From Clostridia bacterium (GTDB taxonomy: Bacteria; Bacillota; Clostridia; TANB77; CAG-508): 64,000 nt of DNA. The stretch is from the NCBI GenBank assembly GCA_900759015.1, contig CAAEUE010000017.1, forward strand, positions 61,821-125,820, read 5' to 3'. The translations under genes and the position numbers were made by a program. Positions 1 to 7,049 of the stretch are shown piece by piece. How positions within the stretch are numbered: position 1 is the stretch's first letter; every line of letters starts with the position of its first letter. Under the pieces are notes generated by a model. That model ran no database searches, was not told the DNA's origin, and saw only the letters and a list, made by a program, of their open reading frames with translations.

Positions 1-234
1 AGAAAGTTTTAAAAGATTACTCTATAAGACTACTTCAAGAAAAAATATTTGAAGAACGGAAAATTAATATATAAAAATCCAGAACTAAAAGAAATTGCTA
101 AATATTCTAAAAAAGAATTAGATAGTATGTGGGAGGAAGTTAAACGTATAGAAAATCCACATAAATATTACGTGGATTTATCTAAAAAATTATGGATATT
201 AAAAAATAATATGTTAAATAATATATATTTTTAA
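1..234 (+). CDS. pncB: Nicotinate phosphoribosyltransferase, 3' end, +1 frameshift
   Basis: This is the last part of a gene that enters from the left edge. Two frames together give a nicotinate phosphoribosyltransferase C-terminus: codons from base 3 read VLKDYSIRLLQEKIFEE, and from base 58 the reading GKLIYKNPELKE continues to WEEVKRIENPHKYYVDLSKK and the stop at 232-234. The family enzyme converts nicotinate and PRPP to nicotinate mononucleotide in NAD salvage. The join needs one base skipped at an in-frame CGG codon (57-59); without the shift a stop follows four codons later. I recognise the family from its conserved NPHxYYVDLS-type tail; the active site lies outside the window. It could be a decayed gene or a base-call error, but the same pattern recurs in mraZ and rsmH. 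Confidence 0.7.
57..59 (+). other. In-frame CGG codon at +1 frameshift site (pncB)
   Basis: In the upstream frame the codons are GAA GAA CGG AAA. Skipping the C and reading GGA as glycine joins the two halves of the conserved C-terminus (EEGKLIYKNP). Skipping base 51 or 54 would also restore the frame, so the exact point is inferred from the other two sites. Confidence 0.55.
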
Positions 235-247
235 AATAAGAATATGC

Positions 248-291
248 TTTACTAAACTTTTGTCTTTAGATATAATGTAAAAAGTTTAGTA
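248..291 (+). promoter_or_regulatory. Sigma-A promoter with 12-bp inverted repeat
   Basis: TTTACT (248-253), a 17-base spacer and TATAAT (271-276) form a good promoter for the Cof phosphatase. A perfect 12-bp inverted repeat (250-261 and 280-291, 18 bases apart) brackets the -10 element, so it could be a repressor operator. A weak hairpin terminator for pncB is the other option, though no T-run follows. Confidence 0.6.
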
Positions 292-309
292 CATGGGGAT
301 GATGTAGCA

Positions 310-1164
310 ATGATTAAACTTATAGCAAGTGATTTAGATGGAACAATGTTCGAAAAAGGAAATGTAATACCAGAAACTAACTTAAAAGCAATAAATGATA
401 TTAATAATTCAAATATAAATTTTACAATATGCACAGGAAAAACATATTCCTTATTTAAAAATATATGTGAAGATTTAGGCACTGGATATGGAATATTTGG
501 AAATGGAAATCAGATAATTAACTTAAAAACTGGTGAAGAAATATATAGAAAATTATTAAGAAACGAAGATGTACTTTTTTGCATAAATACAGCAAAAAAG
601 TTGAAGTTACATGTACACTTATATACTAATAAAGAAGTAATAACCGAAAAACTATTATATATGGATTTAAGAAATTTTGAATTAACTAAAAATGATAAAA
701 ATATAGATTTAGAATTTAAAATTGTAACAGATATTCAAGAATATGTAGAAAGAGAAAATCCAGAAATATTAAAACTAGTAATTTCTGCAGAAAAAGATTT
801 AGCAAGTCTAAAAGAAGAGTTTGCTAAAAATAAAAATTTACAAGTAAATTTAATTAGAAAAGTTGATAAATATAGAGATGAAATTATAGGAAAAGAATAT
901 GAATACTTAGATATTATGCCAGCAGGAATTAATAAGGAACAAGCACTTGAAGTACTAGAGAATTATTTAAAAATAGATAAAAGTGAAGTTCTGGCAATAG
1001 GAGATAATTTAAATGATTTAGAAATGATAAAAGATTCTGGAGTTGGTATTGCTGTTGCAAATGCATATGATGAAGTAAAAGAAGTTGCTAATTATACAAC
1101 AACCACTACTGCACAAAATGGTGGTTTTGCAGAAGCAGTATATAAATTTATAGAATTTAAATAG
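310..1164 (+). CDS. Cof-type HAD-superfamily phosphatase
   Basis: A 284-residue soluble hydrolase of the Cof/HAD-IIB group, which dephosphorylates small phosphorylated metabolites such as sugar phosphates or flavin nucleotides; the substrate cannot be read from sequence. Motif I is DLDGT at residues 8-12, with the nucleophilic aspartate first. A C2-type cap fills the middle. The motif IV region, AIGDNLNDLEMI, lies near residues 235-246. The length is normal. The start ATG is preceded by GGGGATGATG. The gene is transcribed alone from its own promoter and ends at a strong hairpin shared with the convergent transglycosylase gene. A second Cof protein lies at 9508-10314; the two are only distantly alike. 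Confidence 0.88.
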   Translation: MIKLIASDLDGTMFEKGNVIPETNLKAINDINNSNINFTICTGKTYSLFKNICEDLGTGYGIFGNGNQIINLKTGEEIYRKLLRNEDVLFCINTAKKLKLHVHLYTNKEVITEKLLYMDLRNFELTKNDKNIDLEFKIVTDIQEYVERENPEILKLVISAEKDLASLKEEFAKNKNLQVNLIRKVDKYRDEIIGKEYEYLDIMPAGINKEQALEVLENYLKIDKSEVLAIGDNLNDLEMIKDSGVGIAVANAYDEVKEVANYTTTTTAQNGGFAEAVYKFIEFK

Positions 1165-1173
1165 AAATAAAAT

Positions 1174-1212
1174 AACGCATCATAAAAGCTTTTAGTTAGC
1201 TTATGATGCGTT
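1174..1212. terminator. Bidirectional intrinsic terminator
   Basis: Perfect 12-bp stem (AACGCATCATAA at 1174-1185 with TTATGATGCGTT at 1201-1212) between the convergent Cof and GT51 genes. It has T-rich flanks on the plus strand and an A-rich left flank that serves the minus strand. Confidence 0.85.
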
Positions 1213-1217
1213 TTGTT

Positions 1218-1907
1218 TTATGTATTAGCATTAATAATTTCATTTGCTTCTTCTTGTGATATATATCCATTTCCAACCATTGTTTCTAATACATGCTCTT
1301 GTCTACTTTTAGTTAAATCTGGATTTTTGGTTGGAGCATATACTGAAGGAGCATTAGGAATTCCAGCCATCATGGTACATTCATCTAAGTCCATTTCACT
1401 AGGTTCTTTATCTAAATAACCATTACAAGCTTCTTTAATTCCATAATATCCATCTCCAAAATAAGATGTATTTACATATAATTCTAAAATTTCTTCTTTA
1501 GAATAATTATCTTCAATAGCAAAAGCCATAAATATTTCTGCAAGTTTTCTAGAAAATGGGTTCATATCTATAAAATAAATGTTTTTAGCAAGTTGTTGTG
1601 TAATAGTACTACCACCTTCACGTAAATCAAAATTTGTAACATTAACATATATAGCTCTACCTATTGAGCGTAAATCTATTGCTCCATGGTCATAAAAACG
1701 CCTATCTTCTACAGAGACTACAGCATCTAAATAATCCTGTGGTAAGTCTTCATATTTTATATAATTTTCATCACTTTGAATTTGCTCTATTTTACTAATT
1801 AAAGGCTCTTTTTTTATTGCTTGGCTATATATAGAATACCCATATATTCCAAGCGAAGTGGCAATTAGTAATATAATAAAAAGCAAAATTAATAAAAACT
1901 TTTTCAT
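1218..1907 (-). CDS. Stand-alone GT51 peptidoglycan transglycosylase
   Basis: This membrane-anchored glycosyltransferase polymerises lipid II into glycan strands outside the cell. It has an N-terminal membrane helix (about residues 4-24) followed by a GT51 domain. The catalytic glutamate is in EDRRFYDHG (residue 67), and the GGSTITQQLAKN motif follows. No transpeptidase domain is present: about 229 residues end shortly after the GT51 fold, so this is a monofunctional enzyme (MtgA-like in function) and not a class A PBP. I place the start at the ATG at 1907 because GGTGAT sits just upstream; a TTG four codons earlier is possible but overlaps that ribosome site. It is a single-gene unit with its own promoter. 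Confidence 0.87.
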   Translation of the reverse strand: MKKFLLILLFIILLIATSLGIYGYSIYSQAIKKEPLISKIEQIQSDENYIKYEDLPQDYLDAVVSVEDRRFYDHGAIDLRSIGRAIYVNVTNFDLREGGSTITQQLAKNIYFIDMNPFSRKLAEIFMAFAIEDNYSKEEILELYVNTSYFGDGYYGIKEACNGYLDKEPSEMDLDECTMMAGIPNAPSVYAPTKNPDLTKSRQEHVLETMVGNGYISQEEANEIINANT

Positions 1908-1923
1908 ACGTATCACCAAATAT

Positions 1924-1952
1924 ATTATACAGTAAAAAATAATTATTGTAAA
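1924..1952 (-). promoter_or_regulatory. Promoter of the GT51 gene
   Basis: Read on the minus strand: TTTACA (1952-1947), a 17-base spacer, TATAAT (1929-1924). The expected 5' leader is very short, about 10 bases, so the ribosome site lies almost at the mRNA end. Confidence 0.65.
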
Positions 1953-2018
1953 ACAATAATCTAAAAAATTAATATAATATTAAGAAATAAAAAAAATTAA
2001 AAAAAGTCTAAAAAGTAC

Positions 2019-2047
2019 TTGCAATTTAATAAATGTTGTATTAAAAT
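2019..2047 (+). promoter_or_regulatory. Promoter of the mraZ (dcw) operon
   Basis: TTGCAA (2019-2024), a 17-base spacer, TAAAAT (2042-2047). It lies directly upstream of the MraZ-type repeats and so would be blocked when they are occupied. Confidence 0.75.
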
Positions 2048-2053
2048 TTATCC

Positions 2054-2080
2054 AGGTGGAGAGAAGTGGTACAAAGTGGT
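2054..2080 (+). promoter_or_regulatory. Predicted MraZ operator: three GTGG repeats at 10-bp spacing
   Basis: GTGG occurs at 2056-2059, 2066-2069 and 2076-2079, exactly one helical turn apart, starting just after the -10 element. MraZ proteins are known to bind direct repeats of this type upstream of their own gene and repress the division cluster. Autoregulation here is inferred. Confidence 0.8.
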
Positions 2081-2105
2081 AAAAAATGAATTGAGGTGAA
2101 ACGAA

Positions 2106-2538
2106 GTGCTAATTCGGCCAATATGAACATTCTTTAGATGCCAAAGGCAGATTAATAATGCCAGCAAAGCTAAGAGAAGATATGGGCGAAAAGTTCATAA
2201 TCACTAAAGGTTTAGACGGGTGTCTATTTGGATTTTCACAAAACGAATGGGAAAACTTCGAAACCAAATTAAAAACACTTCCACTTACCAATAAAAATGC
2301 TAGAGACTTCGTAAGATTTTTCTTATCTGGAGCAATGGAATGCGAAATAGATAAACAAGGAAGATTTTTAATATCTAGCAATTTAAGAAATGTTGCAACA
2401 CTAGAAAAAGAAGTAGTTATAATTGGTGTTGGGACAAGAATAGAAATATGGAATAAAGACAAATGGGAAGAATACAACAGTGAAGAAAATATATCAGCAG
2501 ATGATATTGCAGAAAATATGACAATGTTAGGTATATAA
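2106..2538 (+). CDS. mraZ: Transcriptional regulator MraZ, +1 frameshift at codon 4
   Basis: MraZ is an AbrB/SpoVT-fold, ring-forming DNA-binding protein that represses the division and cell-wall (dcw) operon. The start is GTG 2106 with GAGGTG seven bases upstream. Codons read GTG CTA ATT CGG, then hit TGA three codons later. Skipping the C of CGG (2115) gives MLIGQYEHSLDAKGRLIMPA, a textbook MraZ N-terminus, and the frame stays open to 2538. Both AbrB-type halves are present (DAKGRLIMP and DKQGRFLIS). The length, about 143 residues, is normal. The alternative start ATG 2158 would cut off the first DNA-binding half. Either the gene relies on +1 shifting, or there is a one-base sequence error or a recent mutation. 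Confidence 0.85.
2115..2117 (+). other. In-frame CGG codon at +1 frameshift site (mraZ)
   Basis: Fourth codon of mraZ. Zero-frame reading gives a six-residue peptide ending at TGA. Skipping the C and reading GGC restores the conserved glycine of the MraZ N-terminus. Confidence 0.75.
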
Positions 2539-2848
2539 CTTGAAAAAGTTTATATAAATTTTATACAAAAGAAAAATTTAAAATTTACTAATGAAGAAAA
2601 AGTTACAAAAGAAGTTTTGTAAACATTTACTAAAGAAGAATCAAGAAAAAACTTGATAAGAAGAGGGCTATACTAAAGAGGAATTTTAATATACAAAAGA
2701 TAAAATCTTAAGAAAACTAATTATATTTATCTATGTACTTAAGAAAAAATATTTAAATTACAAATGTAAATAGCTAATATATACCACGAAAAAGGGAATG
2801 AAATACAAATGACGAAACCGCTAGAAACAAAAGAAGAATAGCTACTAA
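2539..2848. other. A-rich mraZ-rsmH gap with decayed repeat-like coding remnants
   Basis: About 310 bases with no intact gene. Short broken stretches in several frames read TNEEKVTKEV, FTKEESRKNL, YTKEEF and YTKDKI, from recurring ACTAAAGAAGAA-like units. This may be a decayed repetitive coding region or merely A-rich low complexity. A gap this wide between mraZ and rsmH is unusual. I see no promoter I would defend. Confidence 0.35.
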
Positions 2849-2877
2849 ACAGTTGGAAATCAAAAACTTCCAACTGT
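2849..2877 (+). terminator. Hairpin upstream of rsmH (possible attenuator)
   Basis: Perfect 10-bp stem, ACAGTTGGAA (2849-2858) with TTCCAACTGT (2868-2877), loop of nine. Only a weak T-run follows, so it may attenuate and not terminate. It lies about 40 bases before the rsmH start. Confidence 0.5.
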
Positions 2878-2915
2878 TTGTGCTATTCAAAAAAATGATA
2901 AATGGAGGGTATGTA

Positions 2916-3846
2916 TTGGAATTTAAGCATAAACCTGTTTTACTTGATGAATGTATAAATGGATTAAATATAAAACAAGATGGAATTTATATAGATGGCA
3001 CTTTAGGAGGTGCTGGACACAGCAAAGAGATTGCTAAAAGATTATCAAGTAAAGGGCTATTAATCGGAATAGATAGAGATTTAGAAGCTTTATCAGCAGC
3101 AAAGGAAAATTTAAAAGAATTTAAAAATGTTAAATATATACATGGGAATCATGATGATATAGATATAATATTGCAAGATTTGCGGAATAGAAGCTGTAGA
3201 TGGAATATTACTGGATTTAGGTGTTTCCTCATATCAATTAGATGAACGAAATAGAGGATTTAGCTATTTAGGAGATAATACATTAGATATGAGAATGGAT
3301 AAAACACAAGAGCTAACTGCAAGAGATGTGGTTAATAATTATCCGGAAGAAAAATTAGCAAATATTATATATGAATATGGAGAAGAGAGATTCTCTAGAA
3401 ATATAGCTAAAAATATTTGTATAGAACGAAAAAAGGCACCAATAGAAACGACCGCAGAATTAGTAAAAATAATAGAGAATTCTATTCCTAAATCAAAGCA
3501 AAATAACGGTCATCCTGCCAAAAGAACATTTCAAGCAATCAGAATAGAGGTAAATAATGAGATAGAACCTTTATACGATACTGTTTTAAAGAGTATAAAA
3601 TGTTTAAACAAAGGTGGAAGATTATGTATTATAACATTCCACTCTTTAGAAGATAGAGCGGTTAAAAAAGCATTTATAGAGGCAGAAGGAAGATGTACAT
3701 GTCCAAAAGATTTGCCATATTGTGTATGTGGAGCAGTATCTTATGGGAAAATTATAAATAAAAAACCAATAATTGCTACTAAGGAGGAACAAGAGGAAAA
3801 TTCAAGAAGCAAGAGTGCTAAATTAAGAATTTTCGAAAGAAAATAA
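2916..3846 (+). CDS. rsmH: 16S rRNA m4C1402 methyltransferase RsmH, +1 frameshift
   Basis: RsmH methylates N4 of C1402 in 16S rRNA using S-adenosylmethionine. I start at TTG 2916 (MEFKHKPVLLDEC) because GGAGGG lies six bases upstream. The SAM-binding motif IDGTLGGAGHS is near residues 27-37. At codon 89 the frame meets CGG (3183-3185). Skipping the C and reading GGA gives LGIEAVDGILLDLGVSS, the conserved core, and the frame continues through RMDKTQELTA, NNGHPAKRTFQA and ITFHSLEDRAVKKAF to 3846. The joined protein is about 309 residues, the normal length. Without the shift a stop follows after about 20 codons. It is the second gene of the dcw cluster. This could be a disabled gene, an indel error, or decoding at CGG. 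Confidence 0.88.
3183..3185 (+). other. In-frame CGG codon at +1 frameshift site (rsmH)
   Basis: Zero-frame codons are GAT TTG CGG AAT. Skipping the C and reading GGA ATA gives the expected LGI of RsmH. The preceding TTG cannot re-pair well on TGC, so simple P-site slippage is not an obvious mechanism. Confidence 0.75.
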
Positions 3847-3867
3847 CGAAAGAGGAGGTGAAGGCTA

Positions 3868-4389
3868 ATGGCTAGATACCAATATGAAACAAGTCCAAGA
3901 AAATTAGAACCAGATTTTATACCAAACAGAATATCTAAAAAAAGTCAGGACTTGCAAAGAGAAAGAGAATTAAAAGAGAAAATAAAGCAAGAAGCAAAAG
4001 AAAGAGCAAAACAAAAAAGAGCTACAGTTGTATTAAAGAAAAAAGTTGTTGTATATATTGCTTTGATTTTTGCTATGCTATTAGTCGTTAGCTATAGAAA
4101 CTCCTTAATAACAGAAGATTTTAATAAGGTAAAATCATTAAAGGCAGAACTTGCAACATTACAAAAAGAAAACCAACAAACTCAAGTATCTTTAGAAAGC
4201 AATTTGAATTTAAATAAAATAGAAGAAGAAGCCAAAAGTAGATTAGGAATGCAAAAACTAACAAATGATCAAAAAATATATATAAATCTACCAAAGAAAG
4301 ATTATATACAATCTTCAACTGATAGTACAAAATCAAATACAGAAAAAAGTTGGTTAGAAAAGATTATAGAAAAAATAAAAGGAAATTAA
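3868..4389 (+). CDS. ftsL: FtsL/DivIC-like cell division protein
   Basis: A 173-residue bitopic membrane protein with a cytoplasmic, very basic N-terminus (about 60 residues), one membrane helix (around residues 60-75, VVVYIALIFAMLLVV) and a coiled-coil outer segment (LKAELATLQKENQQTQVSLE), ending in the RLGMQK motif typical of this family. FtsL and DivIC heterodimers with DivIB/FtsQ link the divisome to septal PBPs. Position confirms the role: 21 bases after rsmH in a dcw cluster. The ribosome site is GAGGAGGTG. The N-terminal basic arm is longer than in B. subtilis FtsL. A hairpin terminator follows, so the next cell-wall genes are not co-transcribed. Confidence 0.85.
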   Translation: MARYQYETSPRKLEPDFIPNRISKKSQDLQRERELKEKIKQEAKERAKQKRATVVLKKKVVVYIALIFAMLLVVSYRNSLITEDFNKVKSLKAELATLQKENQQTQVSLESNLNLNKIEEEAKSRLGMQKLTNDQKIYINLPKKDYIQSSTDSTKSNTEKSWLEKIIEKIKGN

Positions 4390-4432
4390 TCTGTATATTA
4401 AAGCTATAATTTAAATACAGATTAATTTTTTT
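4386..4432 (+). terminator. Intrinsic terminator after ftsL
   Basis: Eleven-bp stem (4386-4396 with 4415-4425) followed by a run of seven T. It separates the first part of the dcw cluster from the inserted genes. Confidence 0.8.
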
Positions 4433-4460
4433 ACTTTTTAGAGAGTAAATATTTGATATA

Positions 4461-4533
4461 TTGAAAAAATTAACATAATGTGGTAAAATAAAAAAGTATG
4501 GCAAATTTATTAGCCGAAAATTTTTATGCCATA
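4461..4533 (+). promoter_or_regulatory. Promoter and leader hairpin of the 505-aa unknown gene
   Basis: TTGAAA (4461-4466), a 17-base spacer, TAAAAT (4484-4489). In the 5' leader TATGGCA (4497-4503) can pair with TGCCATA (4527-4533). The spacer contains AACATAATGTGG, resembling spacers of other cassette promoters in this window. Confidence 0.6.
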
Positions 4534-4560
4534 ACGAAAAAAATTTAGGAGGACAAATAA

Positions 4561-6078
4561 ATGGCAAAAGAAAAGTTATTTCCATTAGCAAAAGAAAGAG
4601 AAAACGAAGTAGAGCGGTTGCTTGAAAGAGTTGTAGACCGTGACAAATTCTCATACAACGAAGCTAGGGCATATGCAACTATTTATCAAAATTTAGCGCC
4701 AGGTGATGTTGCAGGTAAAATTTCTGCAATGAGAGTTAAAAACTTTATGGAACACTTCATTCAAAAAGACAATCCTAGTATCTATAAAAAGATGTGCATA
4801 TTTTATGGATTGTCTGAAGAAGAGTATGATAAAAAAAAGTGTTCAAAGATAAATAATTTGATACAGAATTATATGGACGGTATACGTTCGGTTGAGAACG
4901 CAATGAGTTATTCTGCATCATTCGAAGAGGCTGCAAACGAGATGGCTCCAAAGCTTGATGCTCCGGAAGAGATGTCCGTCGAAGAAAAGGTAAAATGGAT
5001 AAGGCTTTGGTTTATTGTAATTAGAAACCAAGAATTATTCTATAACGAGATAGACGGAAATGGTAAAATAAGAGGAATTGATGTTACTCGGGAGGTAAAT
5101 AATATGTATATTTTCCCTGAATCAATGATTTTGCTGAATGAATCATTTCTGTCGAAATTAGATGACGGAGAAATCGTGTATGATATGATTAAATCATTTA
5201 TCAATTCATATCCGACAGATGTTCAGCGGATTGTATACAGGTTTGCGGAACTGGATGGAGTTAACCGCCCAGATTCCTGCAGACTGGGAAGAATTAGAGA
5301 AGACGTAAAGAAAAAGTTATTCCCTAATTCGTGGAGATCGTCCACGACGTTCTTTATGTGCAAGACAGGGATAAAATATATGATCCCAAAACATTTAGAA
5401 ATGGCTGTACTTGCATATAAAAATGGAGGTATCTCTAATATGCCCGTAGGTAAATTTGAAATTCTTGATGTCTTTAACGGTTACAAAAAGAGAAAAGTTA
5501 CTGTATATAAGTATGGGGAAACTCAGGTAAACGGTAATAATATCGAACTTGGAGTAACTTGTAAGCAAGAGCTAATGCTCTATGTTAACCTCTACAAGTG
5601 GCTTATGGACCATCCAGATTTTAAGTTCGGTAAGGAAGAAAAGACTCTGGAAGAATACGGTCTAGCAGATTTATTACTTAACGAGAAAGAGCTTGTAAGT
5701 GCTTGGATTTTAGAGCAGGGGTTTGCAAGTTCTGAAAAAGACATTAACTGGAGGTTGGCCGAGAAAATTTTGAAACCAAAAGAGAACCTTTCCTTTTTTA
5801 AGGATTGGTATGATGGAAAGATAAGTGGCGACACAATTTATGAAAGAATTGGATTTAATTCCGAAAAACTTGCAAAAATGTGTTTAAGCTTGAAAGGACT
5901 TGTTCTTTTAGACAAGAATGCTTTGAACCAAGCATTAAAAAGGGTAAAAATGTTTGGTCTTGAGCAGTCACTTAAAAGTGATAAGCTCTATGTAAGGTTG
6001 TATGAGTTTTTAAAAGAAACTTGTATACCTTGTGGTCCTAAAAAGAAACCGATTGGAGGTTATGGTATAAAATATTAA
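4561..6078 (+). CDS. Unrecognised 505-residue cytoplasmic protein
   Basis: I do not recognise this protein. It is soluble, mixed charge and mostly helical by eye, with no signal peptide, membrane helix, Walker or metal motif that I can identify. The ribosome site TTAGGAGG precedes the ATG. Base use is richer in G and C than in neighbouring dcw genes, and three arginines are encoded by CGG (4615, 5089, 5227), a codon absent from native genes here. It has its own promoter and a GC-rich terminator. Together these mark it as acquired DNA placed between ftsL and spoVD. The convergent GT2 gene has the same signature, so the two may have arrived together. Confidence 0.75.
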   Translation: MAKEKLFPLAKERENEVERLLERVVDRDKFSYNEARAYATIYQNLAPGDVAGKISAMRVKNFMEHFIQKDNPSIYKKMCIFYGLSEEEYDKKKCSKINNLIQNYMDGIRSVENAMSYSASFEEAANEMAPKLDAPEEMSVEEKVKWIRLWFIVIRNQELFYNEIDGNGKIRGIDVTREVNNMYIFPESMILLNESFLSKLDDGEIVYDMIKSFINSYPTDVQRIVYRFAELDGVNRPDSCRLGRIREDVKKKLFPNSWRSSTTFFMCKTGIKYMIPKHLEMAVLAYKNGGISNMPVGKFEILDVFNGYKKRKVTVYKYGETQVNGNNIELGVTCKQELMLYVNLYKWLMDHPDFKFGKEEKTLEEYGLADLLLNEKELVSAWILEQGFASSEKDINWRLAEKILKPKENLSFFKDWYDGKISGDTIYERIGFNSEKLAKMCLSLKGLVLLDKNALNQALKRVKMFGLEQSLKSDKLYVRLYEFLKETCIPCGPKKKPIGGYGIKY

Positions 6079-6082
6079 CAAA

Positions 6083-6117
6083 AACCCCCTGCTGTGCGTT
6101 GCATAGCAGGGGGGTTC
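6083..6117. terminator. Bidirectional GC-rich terminator
   Basis: AACCCCCTGCT (6083-6093) pairs with AGCAGGGGGGTT (6105-6116, one extra G). It lies between two convergent cassette genes. An A-run precedes it, so it serves the minus strand best, while the plus strand has only a short T-tract. Confidence 0.75.
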
Positions 6118-6981
6118 TTAGTGGAAGAGATCGTATAACTCTTCTTTCAGCTGTGCTGAAAGCGAATTAAACTTATCTTCCTTTCTTGCATCGAAATCTC
6201 TTAAGAAAAATGATATATCACTCGGACCGATGTTATCAATCTTCAGAAAGTTTTCGATTGCATAGTTGTATGCAGCAAGGAAGTCCATAGCACGCAATCT
6301 TTCTGATGCAATATCTGTCTTGTTGGTAATGCTAGATTCACTTACATAGGTGTAATTGTAACCAACATAGTCAATACCAACAACTGTAGCAGCTTTTGCA
6401 ATCAACAAAGGTATAAGTGCAAGGTCTTCGTGGCATCTTAACTGTGGAAGAAAGAGCAGTTCGGCAAAAACTGATTTCTTAATGCAGAAGAGCCAGTAAA
6501 GTGCATACTTTTTGTCAGGTTTGGACCATAACTTTAAGGCCTCCATACCCGACATGATGCGATACAATTTGTCTGAACAGTTGTATCGCTGGTGATCTTT
6601 GCCGGGGTTGTCGCCAACGAGTTCACACTGGAATCTGATAACTTCGGGAAATTCGAATTTACAGATTACCTGTGCGAGCCGATCGAGCAACTCCGAATTG
6701 ATGGTATCATCTGAATCAACTTGAAGAATGTATTCTCCAGTAGAAAAACTGATACCACGTCTACGAGTCTCTGAGACACCAGAGTTTGGGAAACTATACA
6801 GCTTAATTCTGGTGTCATTTTCTGAAAAGCTTTTCACAATTTCCGCGGTTTCATCGGTAGAACCATCGTTCACGATGATTACCTCAAAATCAGGGAAGGA
6901 TTGTGTTACAATACTTTCCAGACATTCCCGTATACTCTTTGCAGAGTTATACACGGGAATTATAATAGAGAACATTGGCAT
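6118..6981 (-). CDS. Family 2 glycosyltransferase
   Basis: A GT-A fold sugar transferase of about 287 residues that would use a nucleotide-sugar donor. Visible motifs are FSIIIPVYNSAKSI at the N-terminus, VNDGSTDET, and the metal-binding QVDSDD near residue 90. No membrane helix is obvious. Such enzymes decorate wall polymers or exopolysaccharides; the acceptor is unknown. I choose ATG 6981 (MPMFSIIIP) because AAAGGA sits about eight bases before it; two earlier ATGs are too close to that site. G+C-rich base use and two in-frame CGG arginine codons (6930-6928 and 6681-6679) mark it as foreign relative to its neighbours. Transcribed alone, divergent from the GH3 gene. Confidence 0.85.
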   Translation of the reverse strand: MPMFSIIIPVYNSAKSIRECLESIVTQSFPDFEVIIVNDGSTDETAEIVKSFSENDTRIKLYSFPNSGVSETRRRGISFSTGEYILQVDSDDTINSELLDRLAQVICKFEFPEVIRFQCELVGDNPGKDHQRYNCSDKLYRIMSGMEALKLWSKPDKKYALYWLFCIKKSVFAELLFLPQLRCHEDLALIPLLIAKAATVVGIDYVGYNYTYVSESSITNKTDIASERLRAMDFLAAYNYAIENFLKIDNIGPSDISFFLRDFDARKEDKFNSLSAQLKEELYDLFH

Positions 6982-7020
6982 AAACATCATCCTTTCTTTG
7001 CCAACAGGGTTAATATATAC

Positions 7021-7049
7021 ATTATATTATGTAAAATCAATTTAGTCAA
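7021..7049 (-). promoter_or_regulatory. Promoter of the GT2 gene
   Basis: Minus strand: TTGACT (7049-7044), a 17-base spacer containing TTTTACATAA, TATAAT (7026-7021). A near-consensus promoter directly abutting the plus-strand promoter that follows. Confidence 0.75.

Noticed and set aside
1..3846. Plain contig-edge sequencing error as the full explanation of the three frameshifts
   Set aside because: Not excluded, but set aside as the lead model: all three extra bases are a C before GG forming an in-frame CGG, a codon I found nowhere else in native genes; homopolymer errors would be expected in the abundant A and T runs.
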